Source: Candidatus Gastranaerophilales bacterium (lineage in GTDB: Bacteria > Cyanobacteriota > Vampirovibrionia > Gastranaerophilales > Gastranaerophilaceae). Taken from it: 54,416 nt of DNA. Of this stretch, positions 33,977 to 43,497 are shown piece by piece. The stretch spans positions 1-54,416 of the forward strand of contig CALUVR010000016.1 of assembly GCA_944324285.1 (NCBI GenBank). The letters run 5' to 3'. Position 1 is the first letter of the stretch; each line of letters begins with the position of its first letter. The notes beneath the pieces were generated by a model. It saw only the letters and a list, made by a program, of their open reading frames with translations. It was not told where the DNA came from and ran no database searches. Both the position numbers and the translations under genes were made by a program.

Positions 33977-35427
33977 CGTGCTGCCTCCTCTGTTTTAGGA
34001 GCTTTAGCAACGAGTGCGGAAGCTTCATTGTCGTGTTTTTTATTTGAAAGGTTCGGGAATACAGCATCCATAAATATCGGGTAAATCCAGTTCAATAAGC
34101 AGCAGGTAATCGGCAGAACCGCTAATGAAATTATCAGTCCCGTAAACCGCTTATAACCATCAAGACTGCTTTCTATATTAGCCTTGTATTTTTCTATTAC
34201 TTTTATTGAAAACGGAGTCTTGATGCTGCAATCTTCTGTTATATTTGCTTCTTTTAATTTATTTGCAATCTTTGTTTCAATATCTTTTACAGATATTCCT
34301 TCATTAATTTTGTTTTTTATCTCTTGAAGGGTTGAAATTGATGTTTCGAGAGCATGTTTTTTATTCTTTAAGCTTTCTTCAACATGTTTTGATACTTCCT
34401 CTTCTGATATTGCTTTTGAATAAGTATCCGCGTGATTAAGCATTTTTGAAACTTTATTTCTAATTTCTTCCATCAAGGCTTTTTCAGCATTAGCTTCTGC
34501 AGGTTTAATATTTGCACGTTCTTTAACTTCTTTTACCATTTTTATCAGTTCGTAGTCTGCATTTTCTGATTTCAATGTTTTTATCTTATGCGACAGATAA
34601 TCTTTATAGTCGTGAACGTTATTCAGCCCTTCCAAATTATTTTTAATATCAGTTAAAACACGTTTTGCGTTATCGTTATGCTGTCTGAAAAATTCACTTC
34701 TTATTTTTCGTTTTTCACTTGTTTTGTTACAGCTGGTTTGCTTCTCTTCATCATCTTTTATCATGCCCTCAACAGTTTTTAGGAGAAGGTTTTTGTAAGA
34801 CGCATCATCCATTTGTTTTGACGGAGCTTTGTACTGTTTTATATATATTGTATTTTTACTTTTAAGATTTTCTAAAAGTTCGTTATAAAGTTTTGTTTTT
34901 TCTTTTTCAACAGCCCTGTCTAACTGTTCTTTATTCAAACTAGGATTTGTTTGCTGCAATAATTTTTTGAGATAAGAATCACTAGGGAAATTGGTTTTGT
35001 TATAGTGATCTGGTAGATTACCTGTGTTTGCCATCCAGTTAATAAGGTTATTAAACGGAGCGACCATGCTTGCCTGGGTTGCGACTGCAAGTACAGCCGA
35101 AATCGGCTGCCTCCAAGCCGAATAAGTTCTTGTATCTTCATCTGTTTTTGATAGCGGATTATATTTAATAAAGATCGGAGCAACAAGACCTGTACCAAGT
35201 GAGTTGATAATAATGTTTTGAATTTCACCCATGCTGTCAGCTAATCTGTTTGTTACTTTGATTGTCCTTGGCATTAGTTTTTGCAGGTCTTTTACAAGGT
35301 CAGCCTGCAGCACTGAACCTGTAAAATTCGGGGTTGTAAAATTACGGTTAGGGCTTTGCATTCCGCGTGTAACGCGTAATTTTGACGCTCCGTTGTAATT
35401 TGTTAAGTTAATCTTTTCTACCTTCAT
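33973..35427 (-). CDS. Large membrane/coiled-coil protein with NYN...TPNFTG leader
   Basis: 484 residues. MKVEKINLTNYN opens the protein and TPNFTG occupies residues 32-37, the same leader layout as the 94-residue protein at 11461. A hydrophobic segment with GLVAPIFIKYNP and WRQPISAVLAVATQASMVAP comes next; then about 230 residues of charged helical or coiled-coil sequence (about residues 150-400), and a C-terminal pair of helices (LIISLAVLPITCCLLNWIYPIF). It recalls the 447-residue protein at 45703. No function is known; envelope location inferred. Confidence 0.82.
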   Translation of the reverse strand: MKVEKINLTNYNGASKLRVTRGMQSPNRNFTTPNFTGSVLQADLVKDLQKLMPRTIKVTNRLADSMGEIQNIIINSLGTGLVAPIFIKYNPLSKTDEDTRTYSAWRQPISAVLAVATQASMVAPFNNLINWMANTGNLPDHYNKTNFPSDSYLKKLLQQTNPSLNKEQLDRAVEKEKTKLYNELLENLKSKNTIYIKQYKAPSKQMDDASYKNLLLKTVEGMIKDDEEKQTSCNKTSEKRKIRSEFFRQHNDNAKRVLTDIKNNLEGLNNVHDYKDYLSHKIKTLKSENADYELIKMVKEVKERANIKPAEANAEKALMEEIRNKVSKMLNHADTYSKAISEEEVSKHVEESLKNKKHALETSISTLQEIKNKINEGISVKDIETKIANKLKEANITEDCSIKTPFSIKVIEKYKANIESSLDGYKRFTGLIISLAVLPITCCLLNWIYPIFMDAVFPNLSNKKHDNEASALVAKAPKTEEAAR

Positions 35428-35498
35428 AACACTATTTTTTACTAAACCCTTCTACATATATATAGGTTCAAACATAAGAAAAATTGCTATTCCTTCCA

Positions 35499-37118
35499 CT
35501 AATTATTAAGTTTTGTAAACTTAATTGCCGCCCATTCTCCTTTACTTCTAAAGTCAATTCTCGTAAGGCTTTCAGACAAATCATAGAATATTTGGGTTTT
35601 AATGTGCGAGAAAACTAAAAATAATAAAGGTGTTTGGTTATACAGTTCATCATCTGCTGTTATAGCCATCATAACATTTGAAGGATAAAATGCAACACTG
35701 TTAAGCATGACAACTAAAACGCTCTGACCTTTTTTGAGATTATTTATAACCTCAGTATTAATTTTATACTTAAGGTAGGGATTCATATTTGAGGCGAAAG
35801 TTTCACGGTAAAGAGCCTTTCCTTCTCTCAATGCTCTGGCGTAATCGGCATCTGGTGACATGTAGAGCGGAAAATTGCCTTTATCTATTGTGACTACTTT
35901 ATAATCCGAAAAGTCGAAATATTTTTCAAAACGGGAAGGCGGATAATATTCAAGGATGATGGTATCTCCTTTTTTAAGGTTTGATTGTTTAATTAAATCC
36001 GCAACGATGGCATGCCCTTGAGCGCGTCTTATTTTAGGCGCGGAAACCGGGCTTGCTGCAAGATACCCGACATGTATTATACAGAAAATTATTATAAGTG
36101 AATATTTCCATATCTTTTTTCTGAAACTCATAGCACCGCATGCCGCAAGAAAAATTAATACAGGATATATTTCCATTGAATATTTTGTGATGAATACAAG
36201 TTTGCCGGTTATCGCAGCAATTGTCATAACTAAAATCACACAAACCGAGCAGAGAAAAAGTCCGAGATTTATTTTATCTTTTATTAAAGATTTAACAATC
36301 CAAATCGCAGCGATTAGTGTCGGAACAAGCGCGCATATAAAAAATTCCGGCGTATTTTTGTAGAAAAATTGTGAAGGAGAATCTACAAGATTTGTCAAAA
36401 CCGGCGAGAAGTAGTCGGTCATTAAAAATCCGAATTTTGCCGGTGTAAAACTTCCCCACCACTGTGAAAATGTATGTGTTGTAAATATTTTAACAAGCAG
36501 CGGAACCGATAAAAGTAACAGAGCTGTAATAGTGCACCATAATGTGAGAATTATCTTTTTGAAATTTTTGTATAAAAACACACTTACAAAAAGTAAGTTA
36601 AAAAATACGTAAACAAAGCCTATTGTGTGGGTTAAAAGGATTAAAGCATCGGAAATAATTAGCCCTGAGAGGTTTTTTATGTCGGTATTTTTGAGCAATT
36701 TCAGGGTGAACAAAAGCGAAAGTGCCGAAAAAAGGAACAGCAGCGAATAGAGTCGGACTTCCTGAGAATAATATATAAGAAAAGAACTCATCGCAGTAAA
36801 AATTGCTGCTATAAACGCAGTGTTTTTCCCTCTCTGGCGTCCGGCAAGGTACATTACAGGAATTGAAACTACTCCCGGAAGAACTGATGCAAGTCTTAGC
36901 ACAATGTCGCTTTGACCGAAAAATACCATTATAAGTTTCAAATATATATAATAAAGCGGCATGTGACATTGCCATTTTATATGATTAACAAATTCAATTA
37001 TTAAAGGTTGTGAAGCCACCAGCCAGGAAATATATTCATCATTCCATAGTCCTTCAGGCTTGTTAATAAACAGTAATCTTGCGATAAGTCCCAAAATTGT
37101 TATTATCCAGATACCCAT
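35499..37118 (-). CDS. GT39/ArnT-like membrane glycosyltransferase
   Basis: 539 residues with about 11-12 membrane helices. GT-C features: the first periplasmic loop carries LWNDEYISW (acidic catalytic pair near residues 26-27) and HMPLYYIYLKL, followed by RLASVLPGVVSIPVMYLAG and IYYSQEVRLYSLLFLFSAL, typical of the ArnT/PMT (GT39-like) family. These enzymes use polyprenyl-phosphate sugars on the outer face of the membrane. Divergent from a GT2 gene of the type that makes such donors, which fits a shared pathway. Confidence 0.85.
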   Translation of the reverse strand: MGIWIITILGLIARLLFINKPEGLWNDEYISWLVASQPLIIEFVNHIKWQCHMPLYYIYLKLIMVFFGQSDIVLRLASVLPGVVSIPVMYLAGRQRGKNTAFIAAIFTAMSSFLIYYSQEVRLYSLLFLFSALSLLFTLKLLKNTDIKNLSGLIISDALILLTHTIGFVYVFFNLLFVSVFLYKNFKKIILTLWCTITALLLLSVPLLVKIFTTHTFSQWWGSFTPAKFGFLMTDYFSPVLTNLVDSPSQFFYKNTPEFFICALVPTLIAAIWIVKSLIKDKINLGLFLCSVCVILVMTIAAITGKLVFITKYSMEIYPVLIFLAACGAMSFRKKIWKYSLIIIFCIIHVGYLAASPVSAPKIRRAQGHAIVADLIKQSNLKKGDTIILEYYPPSRFEKYFDFSDYKVVTIDKGNFPLYMSPDADYARALREGKALYRETFASNMNPYLKYKINTEVINNLKKGQSVLVVMLNSVAFYPSNVMMAITADDELYNQTPLLFLVFSHIKTQIFYDLSESLTRIDFRSKGEWAAIKFTKLNN

Positions 37119-37183
37119 ATAATCATCCCCGTTTGTAAATATTATATTTTAATTATATAATAAAAAAAACTGAGAGGGTATGT

Positions 37184-38143
37184 ATGAAACTGGTAATTCA
37201 GATTCCGTGTCTAAATGAGGAGAAGGCGCTTCCCGTAACGTTGAAGGATTTGCCGCGAAAGATTGATGGAATTGACGAAATAGAAGTTCTTGTGATAGAC
37301 GACGGATCTTCGGATAGGACGGTTGAGGCGGCAAAAGAAGCAGGTGTTGATGAAGTGCTATCCTTAGGCTCAAATAAGGGGCTGGCAAAGGCTTTTTCGG
37401 CAGGGATTAACAGAGCACTGGAGATGGGAGCGGATATTATCGTCAACACCGACGCTGATAACCAGTATAAGGCTGATTATATAAAAGATTTAATAAAACC
37501 GATATTGGATGGCAGGGCTGATATTGTTATCGGCTCAAGACCGGTTGAAAAAATAAAACACTTTTCTCCGTTGAAAAAATGTTTGCAAAAACTTGGGTCT
37601 TTTGTTATGCGTTGTGTTAGTAAAACAGATGTAAAAGACGCTCCAAGCGGTTTCAGGGCTTTTTCCAGAAACGCTGCCATACAATTAAACGTATTTGATA
37701 ATTATACCTATACCCTTGATACAATAATTCAGGCAAAGGCTAAAGGACTTGTAACTGAGTGTGTGGAAATTGAAGTTAACCCTGAACTCAGAAATTCCCG
37801 ATTATTTTCTAATATGTTTTTGTATGTATGGCGTTCGATTTTTACAATGCTTAGAATGTTTATAATATATCGACCCTTTAGATTTTTTATAACAATAGGT
37901 GCGGTTTCGCTTTTATTCGGGTTTATCCTGGGGATAAGATTTTTGTATTATTATGCAGCAGGAAGCGGTCAGGGGCATATTCAATCCCTTATTCTTGCAG
38001 CAATATTGCTCCTGACAGGGGTTCAGGTTTCGTTAATTGCTGTGCTTGCTGAACTTATTTCAATTAACAGAAAGTTAATTGAAGATGTCCAAAAAATAGT
38101 GAAAACAGCAAACTTGAAAATTTCTAAGGAAGATATAAAATAA
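37184..38143 (+). CDS. GT2 glycosyltransferase with C-terminal membrane helices (dolichol-P-mannose-synthase type)
   Basis: 319 residues; GAGAGGG upstream of the ATG. GT-A fold: IQIPCLNEEKALPVTL, VIDDGSSDRT, NKGLAKAFSAGINRA, the DxD-like NTDADNQY, and APSGFRAFSR. Two C-terminal helices (FFITIGAVSLLFGFILGI and LILAAILLLTGVQVSLIAVL) match polyprenyl-phosphate sugar synthases. It probably loads a polyprenyl phosphate with a sugar for a GT-C enzyme such as the neighbouring 35499 protein. Confidence 0.9.
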   Translation: MKLVIQIPCLNEEKALPVTLKDLPRKIDGIDEIEVLVIDDGSSDRTVEAAKEAGVDEVLSLGSNKGLAKAFSAGINRALEMGADIIVNTDADNQYKADYIKDLIKPILDGRADIVIGSRPVEKIKHFSPLKKCLQKLGSFVMRCVSKTDVKDAPSGFRAFSRNAAIQLNVFDNYTYTLDTIIQAKAKGLVTECVEIEVNPELRNSRLFSNMFLYVWRSIFTMLRMFIIYRPFRFFITIGAVSLLFGFILGIRFLYYYAAGSGQGHIQSLILAAILLLTGVQVSLIAVLAELISINRKLIEDVQKIVKTANLKISKEDIK

Positions 38144-38182
38144 TTGATGTGGTATTTGATTTGATAAAATGGTGAGAATAGA

Positions 38183-40381
38183 ATGAATAAATTAATTTTT
38201 ACAGCCAGAATACGCGACTTTTTCTTTTCGTCGCAGGCATATAAAACAGCAGGATTTTTGTTGTTTACCATACTGATGACAGCGGTTATAGCGTCGCAGA
38301 ATTTCTTTTTCCAAACAATAGTTGAAAACGGCATAAGCAAAAAAGATGTCGTTGCACAAAAAACTATTACGGTAATAGACGTAAAACGCACAGAACAGCA
38401 TAAAAAAGAGGTGGCACAAAAGGTTGACCCTATTCTTGCCCCGGCAGAAGATAATTTTATCAAAACAAACCTCGACACCCTGGAAAATTCTATTGTACAG
38501 ATAAGGAAAAAAAATGCGACAGATGATGTAAAATTTGAAGAGTTGGCGCTTTTATTTGATATTTCAAGCGAAAGCCGTAAAAACTTTGTCATCAATTTCT
38601 TCTTAAAGTCGGATGATACTTCGCTGCGAGAAGTCTTTGATAAGGCTAATCTGACCCTTACCAATATATTGCAGAAAGGTATTAGCGAAAAAGACTTTGA
38701 AACCGTGAGTATCGACAGGATAATCAGTGAAAATCTTATATCAAATGTATCAAAGCGGCAGATTTCAATTATAAATTCATTACTGAGTCAAGTAATTGTA
38801 CCGAACCTTGTGGTAGACGAGTTTGCAACAGAAATTGCCCGTAAGAACGCTGAAAATTCCGTAAAACCTTATGAGGTTACTTTTCAAAAAGGGGATAAGA
38901 TTCTTTTTGAAGGGGAGCCTGTCACGCAGTTGAAACGTGATGCCTTGAGGCAGGCGGGATATAATGTTTACGAATTAAATGCGCAGGGGTTGATTGCAAT
39001 TTATATTCTTGTATTTCTGGCAACCCTTATATTTATTGCGTATATGAAATTTTTTGAAAAGCAGTTTCTTGAACCTCGTTATATGGCTATATCCGGAACT
39101 CTTGCCCTAATTCTTGCAGGAATATCCGTAGTTATGCCGACCGGATTTTCCCCGTATGTTCTGCCTATTCCGGCGTTTGTACTTTTACTTGCCATTTTCA
39201 CAAACCCGAGAGTCGCAATTGTTGCGACGATGGTATTATTGTCAGTTTTGACAGTAGGTGCGCAGTATTCGGCACATATTATCGTAACTTTTGCGCTTTT
39301 GAGTCTTGTTTCTATGATTACAATTTCGCAAATAAGATATTCAAGACGTTTTGACCTGATTAAAGCCGGTTTTGTAATTGCTGCGGCAGGTCTTGTGATT
39401 TTGCTTGCAATTTACGTTCTTGAACGCTGTTTGATTGAGGTTAATAATGTATTAATCCTGAAAAACTGCGTATTTATTGCACTAAACGGAATAATAAGTT
39501 CTATGATAGCGCTCGGAACCCTTCCTTTATTTGAAAGTATATTTAAAATAAATACGCCATACGGCTTAGCGGAACTTGCGGATCATAACCAGCCTTTATT
39601 GAAGCGTTTGCAGTTTGAGGCACCGGGGACATATCATCACAGCCTTATGGTATCTAACCTCTGCGAGGCTGCTGCGGAAGCAATAGGGGCGAACCCGATA
39701 CTTGCAAGAGTCGGAGCTTTTTACCACGATATAGGTAAACTGAAAAGACCGCTTTTCTTTGTTGAAAACCAATCCTATTTCGGTATCGAAAATCCGCATA
39801 CAAAATTAAACCCGAGATTAAGCAAAATGGTTATAACCGCACACCCTAAAGACGGTGTCGAACTTGCAAAAGAATACGGGCTTCCGCCTGTAATCAATAA
39901 TTTTATCCTCCAGCACCACGGCGAAGGGCTTGCAAGTTATTTCTATAATCAGGCAGTAAAAGAAGAAGGCGCGGAAAACGTTAAGGAAGAACAGTTCCGT
40001 TATACAGGTCCAAAACCTAATTCTAAAGAAACCGCAATCCTTATGATAGCGGATGCTGTAGAATCTGCAGTACGTTCTTTGAAAAATCCAACATCAGAGG
40101 AAATAGAAAAAATTATTGATAAGATTATTGTTGAAAGGCTGAATGACGGACAGTTGTCCGACAGTCCTCTAACACTCCATGATATAAAAGTTATCGCTGC
40201 GACCTTCAGCCGAATTCTGCGCGGTATGCAGCATAACAGAATTAAATATCAGGAAAATATTGAAGAAGAACTTAAGAAAAATAAAATCAACCTGCCATCC
40301 AAAATGCTTGATGAAGATTTGGAAAACAAGATAAAACAGCTTGAGGACAGAAATTCCAATGAGGGAAAGAATGAAAATTAA
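38183..40381 (+). CDS. pgpH: 7TM-HD phosphohydrolase, PgpH type (probable c-di-AMP phosphodiesterase)
   Basis: 732 residues. An N-terminal helix, an extracytoplasmic 7TMR-HDED region (about 40-270), seven membrane helices (about 280-460), and a cytoplasmic HD domain with GTYHHSLMVSNL, YHDIGKLKRP (about residue 515), TAHPKDGVELAKEYGLP and LQHHGEG. The ends match PgpH, which degrades c-di-AMP in Listeria; other HD enzymes act on other nucleotides, so the substrate is inferred. The gene order with ybeY and dgkA is shared with Firmicutes. It is translationally overlapped by ybeY. Confidence 0.92.
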   Translation: MNKLIFTARIRDFFFSSQAYKTAGFLLFTILMTAVIASQNFFFQTIVENGISKKDVVAQKTITVIDVKRTEQHKKEVAQKVDPILAPAEDNFIKTNLDTLENSIVQIRKKNATDDVKFEELALLFDISSESRKNFVINFFLKSDDTSLREVFDKANLTLTNILQKGISEKDFETVSIDRIISENLISNVSKRQISIINSLLSQVIVPNLVVDEFATEIARKNAENSVKPYEVTFQKGDKILFEGEPVTQLKRDALRQAGYNVYELNAQGLIAIYILVFLATLIFIAYMKFFEKQFLEPRYMAISGTLALILAGISVVMPTGFSPYVLPIPAFVLLLAIFTNPRVAIVATMVLLSVLTVGAQYSAHIIVTFALLSLVSMITISQIRYSRRFDLIKAGFVIAAAGLVILLAIYVLERCLIEVNNVLILKNCVFIALNGIISSMIALGTLPLFESIFKINTPYGLAELADHNQPLLKRLQFEAPGTYHHSLMVSNLCEAAAEAIGANPILARVGAFYHDIGKLKRPLFFVENQSYFGIENPHTKLNPRLSKMVITAHPKDGVELAKEYGLPPVINNFILQHHGEGLASYFYNQAVKEEGAENVKEEQFRYTGPKPNSKETAILMIADAVESAVRSLKNPTSEEIEKIIDKIIVERLNDGQLSDSPLTLHDIKVIAATFSRILRGMQHNRIKYQENIEEELKKNKINLPSKMLDEDLENKIKQLEDRNSNEGKNEN

Positions 40382-40868
40382 TATTTTCAGTGAAAATATA
40401 TTTCCCGATTGGGATGTAAATGAGCGTAAATTTATTCAAATAGCAAAAAAAATCCTTAAATTTTACCTGAAACGACCGGAAATCAGCGAAAATTGCTGCT
40501 TAAACGGGGAGCAATTTAATACTATTACCTTTGATTTTCTCTACTGCGACAGCGTAAAAACTCATGAAATCAACAGGGAATACAGAGATAAAGACTATCC
40601 TGCGGATATTATAACCTTTGCGATATTTGCGGATTCAGAGGAAAAATTTATCTTTGACGGAGAGATTAACCTTGGCGAAGTCATAATAGCACTTGATAAA
40701 GTTATGGAAGAGGCTGCAAAAAAGGGGGTTACGCCTGAATATGAACTTGCTTTTTTGATAAGCCATGGAATAATGCATTTGTTAGGATTTGACCACCAGA
40801 CAATGGAGGATTATAATTTTGTTATAGAACAGCAAAATAAAGCTCTGGAAAGTTTGGGGGAAGTATGA
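40371..40868 (+). CDS. ybeY: Endoribonuclease/rRNA maturation factor YbeY
   Basis: 165 residues from MKINIFSE; the in-frame ATGs at 40341 and 40359 lie inside pgpH and are less likely. The zinc motif H-x3-H-x5-H is visible as HGIMHLLGFDH near residue 133. YbeY matures 16S rRNA 3' ends and takes part in ribosome quality control. It overlaps the pgpH stop by 11 bases and dgkA by four. Confidence 0.95.
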   Translation: MKINIFSENIFPDWDVNERKFIQIAKKILKFYLKRPEISENCCLNGEQFNTITFDFLYCDSVKTHEINREYRDKDYPADIITFAIFADSEEKFIFDGEINLGEVIIALDKVMEEAAKKGVTPEYELAFLISHGIMHLLGFDHQTMEDYNFVIEQQNKALESLGEV

Positions 40869-41239
40869 GTAAATTTAAGGCTCAGGGGTTTGGAAATACC
40901 TTTAAAAATGCACGTAAGGGACTAAGAATAGTTTTAAAAAGTGAAAGAAACATCAGAATTCACTTTGTGACTGCGGTTTTCGTCCTTATTCTAGGGTTTA
41001 TTTTAAATTTCAGCGCCTTAAAAATAAGTGTCTTGCTCCTTGCAATAGGACTTGTGGTTGCGGCTGAAATGCTTAATTCTGCAATTGAATTTTCACTTGA
41101 TGCAATTTTCCATAACCGTTATTCAAGGATGGTAGGGATGGCAAAAGATATATCGGCAGGCGCGGTGATGTTTGTGACGATTATAGCCGTAATAATCGGC
41201 GGTTTGATATTTATCCCGGAAATTTTAATACGTTTATAA
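40865..41239 (+). CDS. dgkA: Diacylglycerol/undecaprenol kinase family protein
   Basis: 124 residues, three membrane helices. The signature region VVAAEMLNSAIEFSLD and AKDISAGAVMFVTIIAVIIG is typical of the DgkA family; Gram-positive members phosphorylate undecaprenol. Coupled to ybeY by ATGA with a GGGGG-rich Shine-Dalgarno. A terminator follows. Confidence 0.93.
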   Translation: MSKFKAQGFGNTFKNARKGLRIVLKSERNIRIHFVTAVFVLILGFILNFSALKISVLLLAIGLVVAAEMLNSAIEFSLDAIFHNRYSRMVGMAKDISAGAVMFVTIIAVIIGGLIFIPEILIRL

Positions 41240-41244
41240 TAATA

Positions 41245-41276
41245 AAAAAGCCTGCTTTTGTTAGCAGGCTTTTTAT
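41245..41276 (+). terminator. Intrinsic terminator after dgkA
   Basis: AAAAAGCCTGC and GCAGGCTTTTT arms around TTTTGTTA. Confidence 0.93.
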
Positions 41277-41332
41277 TACTATTCCTTTTTCCTTATTTTT
41301 CCAACGAAACTTTTTTATTGCGCTACAGACTC

Positions 41333-41536
41333 CTAATTGTTACTCAAAACCAGCCTGAACGTCGCAAGATTTTTGATTGACAGCATTGTATGTTTGTTAT
41401 GCTGTTCATCAGCAATATTAAAAATACGAATGATTCTCTGGATTTCTTCCAAATCTTTATGTGAATTTATTTTATATACGTTTTTTATAGGGTCAGCAAC
41501 TACTGACATCATTGTATTTAATTCTTGTTCTTTCAT
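41333..41536 (-). CDS. Small hypothetical protein
   Basis: 67 residues starting MKEQELNTMMSVVADPIKNV. The minus strand is chosen because GAGGAT lies nine bases before this ATG; the open frame on the plus strand covering the same bases has no Shine-Dalgarno. The central EEIQRIIRIFNIADEQHNKH is helical. No family recognised. Confidence 0.65.
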   Translation of the reverse strand: MKEQELNTMMSVVADPIKNVYKINSHKDLEEIQRIIRIFNIADEQHNKHTMLSIKNLATFRLVLSNN

Positions 41537-41623
41537 TTAGGTTATCCTCATTTCCTTATATATTAATAAAGGATTTTTTTACTGAAAAATTGCCTTTCTA
41601 GAAATAAAGTTGTTAATATTTAT

Positions 41624-42412
41624 TTACAAACTCCTGAAACCTTTATCCAACTGTTTTTTAGCTTCTTTCCAGAGAAGATCATATTCTTCGAAAGAGTAAT
41701 CGGAGAGAGGCTTTGTTGCTAATTCTTCCATTTTTCTAAATCTTGTCATAAATTTTTTGTTTGCCCTCAAGAGAGCCTGCTCTGCGTCAATTTTGTTCCA
41801 GCGGGCGAGATTGACAGTTGCAAAAAGTATATCACCGAATTCATCTTCCATTTTGTCCTTATTTCCGTCTTTTTCCGCTTCTCTAAATTCTTCAAATTCA
41901 GAAAAAATGCACTCATACAAAGATTTCTCATCCGGCCACTCAAAGCCTGTTTTGACTGCTTTTTTACTTATTTTCTGGGCGCTCATCAGGGCTGATTGCG
42001 CTTTTGATATTCCATCCATAGCCGATTTTCTGTGAGATTTTTCTTCAGCCTTAAGCTTGTCCCAGTTATCAATAATATCTTTTGTTGAATTAACTTTAAC
42101 ATTTCCAAAAACATGCGGATGGCGGTGGATAAGCTTATCCTTAAGTCCTTTTGCGACATCTTCAATGGTAAAAGCCCCTTCTTCCGAGGCAATTTGGGAA
42201 TGGAGAACTACCTGTAATAAGACATCTCCGAGTTCTTCTTTTAAGTGGTTCAAATCACCGTCATCAATTGCATCGACAGCCTCATAGGCTTCTTCAATCA
42301 TATTAGGACGGAGAGTCTTGTGAGTTTGTTCTCTGTCCCACTGGCAGCCGCCAGGCGCGCGAAGCCTTGCCACAACATCAATAAGTTCGTTTAATTCATT
42401 TACACATCCCAT
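41624..42412 (-). CDS. mazG: Nucleoside triphosphate pyrophosphohydrolase MazG
   Basis: 262 residues with two MazG domains. N-terminal domain: LRAPGGCQWDREQTHKTLRP, EEAYEAVDAI and EELGDVLLQVVLH (EExx...ExxD metal site). C-terminal domain: EFEEFREAEKDGNKDKMEDE with FGDILFATVNLARW. Hydrolyses NTPs, including non-canonical ones, to NMP and PPi. Single gene; the start has no strong Shine-Dalgarno. Confidence 0.95.
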   Translation of the reverse strand: MGCVNELNELIDVVARLRAPGGCQWDREQTHKTLRPNMIEEAYEAVDAIDDGDLNHLKEELGDVLLQVVLHSQIASEEGAFTIEDVAKGLKDKLIHRHPHVFGNVKVNSTKDIIDNWDKLKAEEKSHRKSAMDGISKAQSALMSAQKISKKAVKTGFEWPDEKSLYECIFSEFEEFREAEKDGNKDKMEDEFGDILFATVNLARWNKIDAEQALLRANKKFMTRFRKMEELATKPLSDYSFEEYDLLWKEAKKQLDKGFRSL

Positions 42413-42557
42413 ATCTACATTTTAACACAAAAAACATTTCAAATCTGCAACTAAAGTATAATGTTTTATTGAAATAATACTCCAAAAGGTTGATGGCGAA
42501 TCGGGCTTATATGATATCCTATAAATGTGAAGAATTTAGGTAGGAAAGGATTACATA

Positions 42558-43082
42558 ATGGCAAATTTATCAATCTCAGCAATTCGTGAGCGTATTTTTA
42601 ATAATACGAAACACGAACAAACAGTGGCTAGAAGTTCAAATCCGTTCGCCGTATCATCATTCAAAGGTAATGTATTAACAGCCGACGTATTTGCACCGGA
42701 AAAAGAAAAAGCCGCACAACCAAGTTTTACAGGTAAGTTAAAGGCAAGCGCTCTTGTAGGTTCTCTTGCCAGTGCAGGTTCTAAAATCAGTGCAGCTATT
42801 GAATCTGTAGGAGCTTTCTGTAACAGAATGAAAGATGGTGTTATAGGTTTCTGGAAAAACTTAGAACAAACAGAAGTTTCTCTTGATTTTATTTCAAAAG
42901 CAGGCGAAAAGGTTAAATCGAAAGTTGGATCAGCCATGAATGCTGACTTGGTAGATATGTTTAAAACGAAGTGGAATGCAATGCAGGATGAACATGCAAT
43001 TCAAGCCTACATGACACGTCCTGTTCGCGGTGAAAACGGATTAAAAGAAATGTTTGAACAATCCATAGGATTAGTAGCATAG
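42558..43082 (+). CDS. Unknown protein with two F-x-G motifs
   Basis: 174 residues; AGGAAAGG upstream. Residues 33-37 read SSFKG and residues 55-59 PSFTG, each followed by a helical segment (GNVLTADVFAP and GKLKASALVGSL). The rest is amphipathic helix (ISAAIESVGAFCNRMKDGVI, AGEKVKSKVGSAMNADLVDM). NVLTADV after the first motif resembles SVLQADL after the motif of the 33973 protein. Not exported by a recognisable signal. Ten bases separate it from the next gene. Confidence 0.82.
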   Translation: MANLSISAIRERIFNNTKHEQTVARSSNPFAVSSFKGNVLTADVFAPEKEKAAQPSFTGKLKASALVGSLASAGSKISAAIESVGAFCNRMKDGVIGFWKNLEQTEVSLDFISKAGEKVKSKVGSAMNADLVDMFKTKWNAMQDEHAIQAYMTRPVRGENGLKEMFEQSIGLVA

Positions 43083-43092
43083 GGGGAAGAAA

Positions 43093-43455
43093 ATGGATAG
43101 AAGAAAAGTTAAAAATATTATAGAAGCGCTTTGCCGCCACCAGGATCCAGATTCAATCAATGTATTGAATGAGGTTGGAACAAATTCGGCAATAGATGAA
43201 GTTAGAGAAATGACTTCCCGAGCCTTGGTTAAGAAAAACGTACACGATTCTTTGGAAGTTGTAATTACAAACAAAGGTAAAGGTATAAACGATTTAAGTA
43301 CACTGGTTGCGATGAGCACTATCAATGAATTGCTTGCTCTTGAAGATAAATCCGAAGCAATCAAAATTCTTGAAGACACAGTAGAAATGCATTCGGATGA
43401 GGAAGTACGAGATAATGCTCGTTCAGTAAAAGCGTTAATGGCATTAAGCTGCTAA
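43093..43455 (+). CDS. Small helical (HEAT-like) protein
   Basis: 120 residues. Sequence pattern ALCRHQDPDSINVLNEVG, AIDEVREMTSRALVKKNV, LLALEDKSEAIKILEDTV and SDEEVRDNARSVKALMAL looks like three or four HEAT/ARM-type helical pairs. The AGGGGGAAGAA Shine-Dalgarno is strong. It shares an operon with the F-x-G protein upstream and may bind it. No family name can be given. Confidence 0.8.
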   Translation: MDRRKVKNIIEALCRHQDPDSINVLNEVGTNSAIDEVREMTSRALVKKNVHDSLEVVITNKGKGINDLSTLVAMSTINELLALEDKSEAIKILEDTVEMHSDEEVRDNARSVKALMALSC

Positions 43456-43497
43456 TCCTATTTGTTGAAATCACTTTTTTGAATATATAAACCAAAG

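Noticed and set aside
41337-41540. 67-codon plus-strand frame opposite the small gene at 41333-41536
   Set aside because: No ribosome binding site, while the minus-strand frame has GAGGAT at a good distance.
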